DNA of 64,000 nucleotides from an uncultured Pelagibacteraceae bacterium (GTDB lineage: Bacteria > Pseudomonadota > Alphaproteobacteria > Pelagibacterales > Pelagibacteraceae): the NCBI GenBank assembly GCA_902618695.1, contig CACNCB010000004.1:1-64000 (forward strand). Direction: 5' to 3'. The translations under genes were made by a program, and so were the position numbers. This document shows, one piece after another, positions 9,290-17,509 of the stretch (the stretch's first letter is position 1; every line of letters begins with the position of its first letter). The notes beneath the pieces are model-generated. The model worked only from the letters and a program-made list of their open reading frames with translations. It was not told the DNA's origin and did no database searches.

Positions 9290-9850
9290 ATGAAAAAATT
9301 AAGTGTTATTGAAATTTTATTGCAAGGAATGTTCTCATTAGGGGGAGTTCAAAAATTTCTAGAAACTGAAGATATCGCAAAAAAATCATATAAAATTTCA
9401 CCAAATACATTTTGTTGGAAAAAATATAGAGATCAAATTGATATAAGTAAAGTTAGAGTAAATCTTAATTTAGCTAAAAATAAAGGTTACGTATCTGGAA
9501 ATGAAAAAAAAGGATGGATGTTAAATCATAAAGGTTTAGATGTTATTAATGCTTCAAAAAATAAACTTAACAACGGTTTTAAATTAAGAATACTTAAAAA
9601 AGATAAAATAGAACAACAAAAAGAAATTTTAAGAATATCTAGTTCCATAGCTTATAAAAATTTTATAAACGAAAAAATAAAACCCTCATACAGACAAATG
9701 GAAGAGGTTTTTAATATTAATAGCTATGTGATAGGCGAACAGAGAAAAAGAAGAATAAATAAAGTAGTTAATTTATGTAAGCAGGAATTAACTATTTATA
9801 ACTTTTTAAATAAAAATAAAAAAATCTTAAATAAACGAAAGGAGAAGTAA
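9290..9850 (+). CDS. Winged-helix-like hypothetical protein, cassette gene 2
   Basis: 186 aa; N-terminal part (DISKVRVNLNLAKNKGYVSGNEKKGWMLNHKGLDVINASK) reads as a wHTH; lysine-rich C-terminus; 2 bp from the next gene. Confidence 0.75.
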   Translation: MKKLSVIEILLQGMFSLGGVQKFLETEDIAKKSYKISPNTFCWKKYRDQIDISKVRVNLNLAKNKGYVSGNEKKGWMLNHKGLDVINASKNKLNNGFKLRILKKDKIEQQKEILRISSSIAYKNFINEKIKPSYRQMEEVFNINSYVIGEQRKRRINKVVNLCKQELTIYNFLNKNKKILNKRKEK

Positions 9851-9851
9851 A

Positions 9852-11471
9852 ATGGGTCAGGTTATCCCAATAAAAATAGAGAAAACAAGAGCGGTTGTTC
9901 AATCAGCAAATTCATTTGGAAGTATTTCAGTAGTTATATGGGAATATATTGCTAATGGTATTGATTATATAAATAAGGGCACAAAACCTCAAATGGAGGT
10001 GATCATTGAAAAAGATAAGATTATTTTTTCTGATAATGGAAGAGGTTTGGACACCGAAGATCTTCAAAATTTCTTTACAGCCTATGCTGAAAACAGGGAT
10101 AGAGTTTCAGGAAATTACAGTTTTTTGAGAAGAGGATATTTTGGAACTGGAGGATTTTCAGTTTTCAAAATTGCTAAAAGTTTAAATATTACTTCAGTTA
10201 AAAATAAAAAACTTTATTCAGGCAAAATATCATTTGAAGATATTAAAAAAGATAAAGGTTTTGAACTTGATACAGTAGGTAAAAAAACAGATCTTGCAAA
10301 TGGTACTAAATTTGAGGTGTCTGATTTTTATAAAGAAATTACAAAAAAGCAAATTGTAGATATTAAAGATTACGTTCAAAAACAGATGATGAATGTAAAA
10401 GGTGCTGAGGTTTGGATAAATAATGATTTATTAGAGTACAAAGAACCAGCAATCGAAAAAGAATTAACAAAAGTAATAAAATCTAAAGATACAGTTTTTT
10501 ATGACGATCTAAACGATTTAGGTTTTGGTGCTGGAAATATAACACTTACTCTTAAAAAAACAAAAAAACCTCTTCCAAAAGGAGAATATGGAGTTGCAGT
10601 TTTAGGCGACGGGAATCTGCTTGAAGTATGTTCACCTGGAATAGAAACTAAAAAATATTGTGATTATATAATTGGTGAAGCTGAAATAGAAAATATTTAC
10701 CAAAATTTGGAAAAATTTGATCCACCATTGTTTGATCAAAGTCGACGTAGAGAATTAAGTTTAGAAAATAAATATGTTTTAAAACTTAGAGCTTTTATTG
10801 GGATTGAATTAGAAAAATTTGAGAAAGAAGTTTCAAATGTAGAAAAAGAACGAGAACAATCCAAAATGGATAAAGAGCTCAATAAAAAACTGGATCAACT
10901 AAGTCAAAAAACAAATGAAGTATTGAATAATGTTTGGGATAAACTAAATCTGAATTCTTTAAATAGTCAGAATTTATCAAAAAAAAGTAAAAAACTTACT
11001 GCATTAAAGGATGTTATTACAAATATTACAAAAAAAGGAGAAGACTTTTATTTATCAAATAAAAATAAAAATAAAAAAGATAAAAACGAGCCAAAACCAT
11101 TTGATAAAAAGATAAACAAAAAAAATAATTCCAAAGAAGAAGAAGATAAATCTAAAACAAATAATTCTGGTGGACTTTTAATTAAACAAAAAGGTTTAGG
11201 AGAAGATGAAGGCAGAGCTTATTTTGATGAAAAACGTGCAACAATTTTTATAAACACTGACTTTCCTTTAATTAAAAGATTTATTGAAAAAGGGGATTAT
11301 GAGAATAAACAATTTGATTTATTACTTAAGGAAATAGCTTTAACAGAATTATCTATAGCAATTACAACTATCTTACAAAGAGATGGCTATTACGGAGATG
11401 ATAATCTTACAGCATTAGTTGATTTAAGAAACAGAATTAATGATTTTTCAATTAAATTGGATTCTGTATAA
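9852..11471 (+). CDS. GHKL (HATPase_c) ATPase of the MutL/MORC/Hsp90-like type, cassette gene 3
   Basis: N-box WEYIANGIDYI, G1 DNGRGL, G2 RRGYFGTGGFS, G3 NGTKFEVSDF; low-complexity linker about aa 400-440 and a separate C-terminal domain. Confidence 0.85.
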   Translation: MGQVIPIKIEKTRAVVQSANSFGSISVVIWEYIANGIDYINKGTKPQMEVIIEKDKIIFSDNGRGLDTEDLQNFFTAYAENRDRVSGNYSFLRRGYFGTGGFSVFKIAKSLNITSVKNKKLYSGKISFEDIKKDKGFELDTVGKKTDLANGTKFEVSDFYKEITKKQIVDIKDYVQKQMMNVKGAEVWINNDLLEYKEPAIEKELTKVIKSKDTVFYDDLNDLGFGAGNITLTLKKTKKPLPKGEYGVAVLGDGNLLEVCSPGIETKKYCDYIIGEAEIENIYQNLEKFDPPLFDQSRRRELSLENKYVLKLRAFIGIELEKFEKEVSNVEKEREQSKMDKELNKKLDQLSQKTNEVLNNVWDKLNLNSLNSQNLSKKSKKLTALKDVITNITKKGEDFYLSNKNKNKKDKNEPKPFDKKINKKNNSKEEEDKSKTNNSGGLLIKQKGLGEDEGRAYFDEKRATIFINTDFPLIKRFIEKGDYENKQFDLLLKEIALTELSIAITTILQRDGYYGDDNLTALVDLRNRINDFSIKLDSV

Positions 11472-11473
11472 TA

Positions 11474-13552
11474 ATGTCAATGAGTAACTACACTGAGAAA
11501 GAATTATTACCAGCAGCTGTCGAAGTTATTAATAATCATCCAGGTGGCATAGATACTCAGAAATTAATAAGAGAATTAAGATTTAAACTAAAACCAAATG
11601 GTGAAGATACAGTTATCCTGCTCAACAGATCAGATGATAAATTTAGTCAAAAAGTAAGGAATCTTAAGTCACACAAAACATTAGAAAAAAAAAATTTTGT
11701 CACTTTTTCGGAAAATAAGTTTTTTATAACTAATGATGGTAAAAATTATCTAAATAGTAATAATAATGAACCAAACTTAAATGATGATAAAATATTATTT
11801 AATTTTATCCCTTTGAAATATTTTAATTTCCCAAAAAGATCTACAAACGCCCTCAAAGCAGTTAAATGTGAATATGTATATGATTTAAATTTACTAACTA
11901 ATTTCGGTTTTGATTATAAAAGTTTATTAAAAGTTCCAAATTTTGGAAGAACATCTATTAAGGATTTTGATAGATTTTATTCAAAATACTCAAAATTTAT
12001 TACATCTGATATTTTTGATATTGATTTAGATCATAAGATTATTTCTGAAGCAAATATAAAGAAAAAAAATAAAATAAATCAATTTGTTATCAATAATATT
12101 GAGACTTATGTTTCAAATTTAGAGTCAAAACAAGATACATCTAAATTTAACAATATAAATCAAGAAACAAGAGAAACTAAATTAGAAAAAATTCTCGACG
12201 TGCTAATAAATAAATCAACAAAATCAGACAGGGAAATTAAAATATTTTATGAAAGAATCCTTGGAGATAAAACCCTAGAGGAAATAGGTTTAGAGGCTGG
12301 CGTTACAAGAGAAAGAATTAGGCAACAAGAAAAAAAAATATTAAGAAAAATAAAAAGATCGATCACTGTCAAAGACTGTCTTGAAAAAATATCGATAATT
12401 ATGAGAAAACTTATACTTGAGTCAGATGAAGATTTCATGAAAAAATTAATATCAAATAATTTAATTGATGGCAGAATTACTGTTTATCAATTAAAAAAAC
12501 TTTTTTTACAGTGTGATTTTGAAGATCAAGCAAACAAGATTCAAAAAATCAGAGGTCATTTTTTTGTAGTAGAAAGTGAAAAATACAGAAGTCATCTTTT
12601 AACTTTTATTAGAAAATATTTTCGAGAGACTATGGTAAAAAATGGGATAATTAATATTCCTCTAATGCTTAAAGAAATTCAAAGAAGACAATTTAAAATG
12701 AGCAAAACATATTTAATGAAAATTATTAGTCCTATTAAAAATAAAGGAAATTCAATAATAATTGAAAACGAATACTATTTACCAAATTTTAGGGGTTCTA
12801 AGAAGAGAAGCTGGAACAGATTGATTGGAGGAATTCATTCAACAATGTCTGTAACCAAAAAAATAGATACAGAAGAACTAATCGAATGTTTAAAAAGATA
12901 TAGGAGAATAGATAATTTTTCTCCTCCAACAAAAATATTAAAAATAATTTGTCAAAATATTGGATATGAAATTGAGGATGAATATATTGTAAATCCAGAT
13001 TATACCTTGAACAATAACTATCTAGTAGGTGTTAGAAAAAAACTTTTCCAAATGTTTATCGATAATGAGAGAGTAATGACTTACGAGGATATTCTAGATC
13101 AGTATGAAAAATATGATCTTAATATTAACTCAGTTCATGTAATGATATATGAAAATCTTTTTACACTTCCTAAAAAAGGTATCTATGTACTTGCAGGCAC
13201 AGAAATCTCAGAAGATAAGTTGAATGAATTAGACGAAAAAAGACAATTTAAACTAAAAGAATTAGCTAAGGAAACAGAGCTTAATTTTCATCATGATGGA
13301 GATGTTGTAGTAAAATTTAATAAAAAATGGTTTTCTAAACACTACATATGGCTGAGTCCTTCATTTATAAACCAAATTCCTATGGGCAACTATGAAATAC
13401 TGATTAATAATAAAAAGTCTATAATAAAAATATTTAGCTCTAGGTTGTGGACATCAAATGAATTAAGAGATCTCATGAAAAAGTTAAATTCAGAAACCAT
13501 TTCATTAAAATTGAATTTAATTGAAAAAAGAGCTGAAGTATTAAGTGAATAG
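11474..13552 (+). CDS. Multi-HTH protein: N-terminal winged helix, RNAP alpha-CTD-like HhH segment, sigma70 region-4-like HTH, further winged-helix-like segments
   Basis: LLKVPNFGRTSIKDF (alpha-CTD-like), FYERILGDKTLEEIGLEAGVTRERIRQQEKKILRKIKR (sigma region-4-like); same operon as the GHKL ATPase. Confidence 0.75.
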   Translation: MSMSNYTEKELLPAAVEVINNHPGGIDTQKLIRELRFKLKPNGEDTVILLNRSDDKFSQKVRNLKSHKTLEKKNFVTFSENKFFITNDGKNYLNSNNNEPNLNDDKILFNFIPLKYFNFPKRSTNALKAVKCEYVYDLNLLTNFGFDYKSLLKVPNFGRTSIKDFDRFYSKYSKFITSDIFDIDLDHKIISEANIKKKNKINQFVINNIETYVSNLESKQDTSKFNNINQETRETKLEKILDVLINKSTKSDREIKIFYERILGDKTLEEIGLEAGVTRERIRQQEKKILRKIKRSITVKDCLEKISIIMRKLILESDEDFMKKLISNNLIDGRITVYQLKKLFLQCDFEDQANKIQKIRGHFFVVESEKYRSHLLTFIRKYFRETMVKNGIINIPLMLKEIQRRQFKMSKTYLMKIISPIKNKGNSIIIENEYYLPNFRGSKKRSWNRLIGGIHSTMSVTKKIDTEELIECLKRYRRIDNFSPPTKILKIICQNIGYEIEDEYIVNPDYTLNNNYLVGVRKKLFQMFIDNERVMTYEDILDQYEKYDLNINSVHVMIYENLFTLPKKGIYVLAGTEISEDKLNELDEKRQFKLKELAKETELNFHHDGDVVVKFNKKWFSKHYIWLSPSFINQIPMGNYEILINNKKSIIKIFSSRLWTSNELRDLMKKLNSETISLKLNLIEKRAEVLSE

Positions 13553-13823
13553 TAATTTTAGATATCAATTAGAGGAAAGATTGGTTTATTCAAAAGAGTG
13601 GGCTATTAATTTTTCAAATAAATTAAAACATTTTGAACTAACAGATAGAGTAGAAAGGGAACTTAATAAACAAAAGCCATTTACGTCATTAATTAGGAGA
13701 ATATATTATTTGCCTTTGAATATTTTAAAATATTATAAAAAAAAACAATTAATTAATGAGTATGAATGGACTTTAAAAGAAATTGAAATTTTAGAAAAAG
13801 AATTAAAAAATTTTCAAAAATAA
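13545..13823 (+). CDS. Small basic hypothetical protein, last cassette gene
   Basis: 92 aa, GTG start, overlaps the upstream gene by 8 nt (translational coupling). Confidence 0.65.
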   Translation: MNSNFRYQLEERLVYSKEWAINFSNKLKHFELTDRVERELNKQKPFTSLIRRIYYLPLNILKYYKKKQLINEYEWTLKEIEILEKELKNFQK

Positions 13824-13847
13824 AAAAATATTTATTGATTTATCTCA

Positions 13848-13873
13848 AATATACCTAGTCGTATATCTAGTTT
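13848..13873. repeat. Inner direct repeat, right copy (26 bp)
   Basis: 25/26 identical to 8854-8879; half-sites TATACCTAG-TCG-TATATCTAG. Confidence 0.95.
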
Positions 13874-13940
13874 GTTGCTTAAATTTAATGAGTCTTGAAG
13901 CGATTTATTTTTAATGAAAGTTAAATAGTCCGCATAAATA

Positions 13941-13980
13941 GTGTGAGGTAGTGTCAGGTAGTGTGAGCTAGTGTGTACCT
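13941..13980. repeat. Imperfect 10-bp tandem repeat, four units
   Basis: gtgtgaggta gtgtcaggta gtgtgagcta gtgtgtacct. Confidence 0.85.
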
Positions 13981-14049
13981 CTAGCACCCCAAATAATCAC
14001 CAGCTTCCTGAATAATTTTCCAGAGTTTACTTGCGTTTTCTTTGTTCAT
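13981..14049 (-). pseudogene. Truncated 5' fragment of the 8600-8827 gene (MNKENASKLWKIIQEAGDYLGC*)
   Basis: 20 matching codons, then two divergent codons and a TAG stop; coincides with outer repeat. Confidence 0.85.
13989..14049. repeat. Outer direct repeat, right copy (61 bp)
   Basis: 59/61 identical to 8767-8827. Confidence 0.95.
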
Positions 14050-14060
14050 AATGATGAATT

Positions 14061-14546
14061 TTATCTAAAAAATAAACTTTTTCTAATATCTATAATTTCT
14101 CTGATCTTTTTTTCTTTAATAGCATTCCAAGAAACAAATAAAGTACACAATTGATACAAAGCAAATATCTCATTTTTTTCATTTTGGGATAAATCACTAT
14201 CTGCCTCTACATAGTCTTCAAAATGAGAAATATTATTTCTTGCACAGTTTAAATAATATTTACAAGCATCTGTGACTGTAGCAGTTGACCACCAGTTTGA
14301 GTCTCTGAAAAGATTAGATATTTCTTGATAGAAAGAACTTGTTTCAGAAATAACCAAATCCTTTTGAACATTTTCTGAAAACTGATCTAATTCAAATTGA
14401 ATTAAAGCTAATATCTTTTTTTCACTACTTCTCTTAACATGTAGTTCAATTACATTTTTATATGACATGGAATTAATTTTATTCCAATTATTGAAAAAAT
14501 CGTTTGGTGCTTTGTTGAGATCGCTCACGTTTAATAATATTTTCAA
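14061..14546 (-). CDS. Hypothetical protein (161 aa)
   Basis: Open ORF; stop lies 11 nt upstream (minus strand) of the duplicated small-gene start. Confidence 0.65.
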   Translation of the reverse strand: MKILLNVSDLNKAPNDFFNNWNKINSMSYKNVIELHVKRSSEKKILALIQFELDQFSENVQKDLVISETSSFYQEISNLFRDSNWWSTATVTDACKYYLNCARNNISHFEDYVEADSDLSQNEKNEIFALYQLCTLFVSWNAIKEKKIREIIDIRKSLFFR

Positions 14547-14627
14547 ATTTTTATTGAAATTACACTAAATTAACTATGCCAATATTAACAGTTTTAATTT
14601 TTAATTTTTAGTCTAGTTGGAAATTAA

Positions 14628-16055
14628 ATGAAAAAATTATTTATATTTTTATTAATATTTTTGAATATTGTTAATTATTCAAAGTCAGATGATTTCTTTG
14701 AAGATATAACTTACCAAATATTAGAAAATCAACCTAGATTAAGTTATGGTGTGTCCGTTTCAGATGTAAACAACGATAGAAATTTTGAATTTATTGTAAC
14801 TGGATTTGGATTTAATAATTTAGCCTTAGCTCATAAAAAGGGTATTTTGTTCAATTCAATTAACCAAAGTATATTTATAGACAAAAAACGTAAAACTATA
14901 GGAGTAGCATCGTGTGATATTGATCAGGATGGTTATGAGGAAATATATTTTTTAAATACAGACACTTATAGTGGAAACAAAATATATTCAGACAGATTAT
15001 TAGATTTTGATGGAAATAAATTTTTTGATTTATTTGAATTAGAAATAAACAAGAAAAATTTAAATCTTACAGCAGGTAGATCAGTTGTATGTGTAGATAG
15101 AAATGGAAATGGAGCTTATGGAATATATGTTGCAAATTATGGAGGGCCTACAAGATTTTATGAAAAAGATGGAAATGAAATAATAGACAAAGCTTCAGAG
15201 CTAGGTATTGATAAAATTACTGGAGGTAGAGCGGTTATTTCAGGTAATATTTTATCTGGAAGATCTGATATTTTTGCTGCAAATGAAAGAGGGGAGAATT
15301 TTTTATATTATAATAATAATGGAAATTTTGTTGAACTTGCGAAAGATTATGCTGTTGATGATACCTTTCAAAACGGCCGTGGAACTGCGCTAAGTGATAT
15401 TTATTATAGAGGTAGATTAGATATATTAACCTCAAATTGGGAAGGGCCACATCGAGCATTTGTTTTAAAAAATAATAAGTTTGTAGATATAGCTGATAAA
15501 CAATTTAGCGCCGCATCGAGAATCAGAACAGTAATCTCTGCTGATTTTGATAATGATGGTTATGACGAAGTATTCATGAATAATATTGGCGAGCCAAATA
15601 AATTATTTAAAATTTTAGATAATGGTGAGTTCAAAGAAATAAATATTGGAAATGCTTTAGAAACTAATGGATTAGGAACAGGAGCTGCAGTAGCAGATAT
15701 AGATGGTGATGGAATACTTGAGCTTTTAATATCTCATGGAGAATCTGGTTATCAGCCTTTAACTTTATATAAGGCAAATTCAAAAAAAAATAATTTCTTA
15801 AGGATAAAGCCAATTAATATGCACGGTGCTCCAGCAAGAGGTGCTACTGTTACTCTTGTTTCAAATTTAAGAACTCATTCTAAAACAATAGATTCAGGCT
15901 CAGGATACTTGTGTCAAATGGAGCCAGTGGCACATTACGGAATTCGAAAAAATGAGAGAAATATTAAGATTATTGTTACTTGGACAAATGGAGAAGAAAA
16001 CACTTTTGAAATTAATGAATTAAATAAAACATTGGAAATTAAACAAAATAATTAA
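14628..16055 (+). CDS. Secreted FG-GAP/VCBS-repeat protein with C-terminal ASPIC/UnbV domain (CRTAC1-like)
   Basis: Signal peptide; repeated calcium-binding-like D-D-G motifs (CDIDQDGYEE, ADFDNDGYDE, ADIDGDGILE); GAPARGATVTL...SGSGYLCQMEPVAHYG. Confidence 0.85.
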   Translation: MKKLFIFLLIFLNIVNYSKSDDFFEDITYQILENQPRLSYGVSVSDVNNDRNFEFIVTGFGFNNLALAHKKGILFNSINQSIFIDKKRKTIGVASCDIDQDGYEEIYFLNTDTYSGNKIYSDRLLDFDGNKFFDLFELEINKKNLNLTAGRSVVCVDRNGNGAYGIYVANYGGPTRFYEKDGNEIIDKASELGIDKITGGRAVISGNILSGRSDIFAANERGENFLYYNNNGNFVELAKDYAVDDTFQNGRGTALSDIYYRGRLDILTSNWEGPHRAFVLKNNKFVDIADKQFSAASRIRTVISADFDNDGYDEVFMNNIGEPNKLFKILDNGEFKEINIGNALETNGLGTGAAVADIDGDGILELLISHGESGYQPLTLYKANSKKNNFLRIKPINMHGAPARGATVTLVSNLRTHSKTIDSGSGYLCQMEPVAHYGIRKNERNIKIIVTWTNGEENTFEINELNKTLEIKQNN

Positions 16056-16061
16056 TTTTTT

Positions 16062-16754
16062 ATGAAAAAATTTTTGTTAATAATATTTACCGTATTTTTA
16101 GTTTTTTCTTATAACTCAAATTTAGAAGCACAAGAAAGAAATTATTATCAAGAGTTAGTAAATGAATGGAGTAAAATATTTCCAGATAGAAATAGAAACG
16201 CTGCTGGCCCAAGATTTTTCAAACATATAATAGGCAAAGATCTTAATTATCGGGAATTTATAGAGTTTAATAAACTTTATTGTGCTGTATCTGGTTCTCT
16301 AATAGATCCTAATGCTGATCCTGAAAAAGTATATTTAGAAGAAGTTGGTACAAATAAAAAAGTTTGTGGTGATTATTATAGGTGCTGCATCCCATGCTCA
16401 TGTGATTTAATGAAATATTCAAAAGTTGATAAAATGAAACATAAATTTAAAGATGTAGAAAAAGAGTTTTATGTTTTAACCATTAAAAACCCTTGTGGTA
16501 AAAAAAATTTTCCTAATCAAGTAAATAGAGATTATTTTTGTGACGGTGCAAGTATATCAAAAGATCAAGTTGTAGAACTAAATAATAGGCTAGTTATTGG
16601 ATTATTCCATCAAGCTAAATCTTGTGATAAATCCGAAATTGTCAAAATAGATAATCATCAAGTGACTGGTTTATTTTGTGAATTTAGAAACAATACGCCT
16701 GATGAACAATTACAAAGTGGAATGGGAGATATTTTCATAAAATTGGCTAGATAA
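16062..16754 (+). CDS. Secreted cysteine-rich hypothetical protein
   Basis: Signal peptide MKKFLLIIFTVFLVFSYNSNLEAQ; CGDYYRCCIPCSCDL cluster. Confidence 0.75.
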   Translation: MKKFLLIIFTVFLVFSYNSNLEAQERNYYQELVNEWSKIFPDRNRNAAGPRFFKHIIGKDLNYREFIEFNKLYCAVSGSLIDPNADPEKVYLEEVGTNKKVCGDYYRCCIPCSCDLMKYSKVDKMKHKFKDVEKEFYVLTIKNPCGKKNFPNQVNRDYFCDGASISKDQVVELNNRLVIGLFHQAKSCDKSEIVKIDNHQVTGLFCEFRNNTPDEQLQSGMGDIFIKLAR

Positions 16755-16766
16755 TTTTAGAAAAAA

Positions 16767-17504
16767 ATGAGTAAAGAAAAAAATATTAAAACTTATGAAC
16801 TTATTAAACAAGATAGAATTCTTGGTATTCTTGTTCATTTATTGACTGGATTAGGAATTGTTGCTGGTTTTTTTGCTTTAATTGCTGTTATGAATAACAA
16901 CCAAAAAGCAGCTTTTCTTTGGCTTGGGTTTGCATTTTTAATAGACAGTGTTGATGGAACTTTAGCTAGAAAATTTAATGTGAAAAAAAATTTACCAAAT
17001 ATTGATGGTAAAATGCTGGATAGTATAATTGATTTTTTTAACTATGTTATAATACCATCAGTAATGATTTATTGGTTTAGGTATGTACCTGACCAGTTTA
17101 TTTTATTGATTCCTGTAGTTTTAATTTTCATTTCTATTTATTCTTATGTGAACTTGAATATTTTAACAAATGATAATTACTATAATGGTTTTCCTGCTAT
17201 TTGGAATGTAATCGTACTTTACTTTTATATTTTTGGCACCAGCCAAAATTTTAATTTGATATTTTTAATTTTATTAATATTACTAAAATTTTTTCCTTTA
17301 AAATGTATTCATCCTTTAAGGGTTAAAAAATTTAAAAGTTTATCAATTATTTTTGCGATATTTTGGTTCATTACCTCGATTTTGCTTATTTTAATAAAGG
17401 ACTTAAACATAAGCTCAGTATATGAGTTTTTCTTAATGTTTTTATGGGTTGTTTCAAATATTTATTTTATATCTGTAAGTATTTTTAAAACATTTAGAAA
17501 TTGA
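16767..17504 (+). CDS. pcs: CDP-alcohol phosphatidyltransferase, phosphatidylcholine synthase-like
   Basis: DSVDGTLARKFNVKKNLPNIDGKMLDSIID catalytic motif; NGFPAIWNVIVLY and FFPLKCIHPLRVKKFK resemble rhizobial Pcs. Confidence 0.82.
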   Translation: MSKEKNIKTYELIKQDRILGILVHLLTGLGIVAGFFALIAVMNNNQKAAFLWLGFAFLIDSVDGTLARKFNVKKNLPNIDGKMLDSIIDFFNYVIIPSVMIYWFRYVPDQFILLIPVVLIFISIYSYVNLNILTNDNYYNGFPAIWNVIVLYFYIFGTSQNFNLIFLILLILLKFFPLKCIHPLRVKKFKSLSIIFAIFWFITSILLILIKDLNISSVYEFFLMFLWVVSNIYFISVSIFKTFRN

Positions 17505-17509
17505 TTTAT

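Noticed and set aside
13941-13980. CRISPR array
   Set aside because: Units are 10 bp, contiguous and without spacers; a simple tandem repeat.
13874-13988. tRNA or tmRNA remnant as an attachment site
   Set aside because: Could not find a T-loop GGTTCGA-type motif or an acceptor stem; not supported.
8767-14049. IS element or composite transposon
   Set aside because: No transposase, no terminal inverted repeats; the repeats are direct and one overlaps a gene 5' end.
15208-15459. Overlapping ORFs (15208-15393 +, 15235-15459 -) inside the FG-GAP gene
   Set aside because: Alternate-frame and antisense shadows of a repetitive coding sequence.
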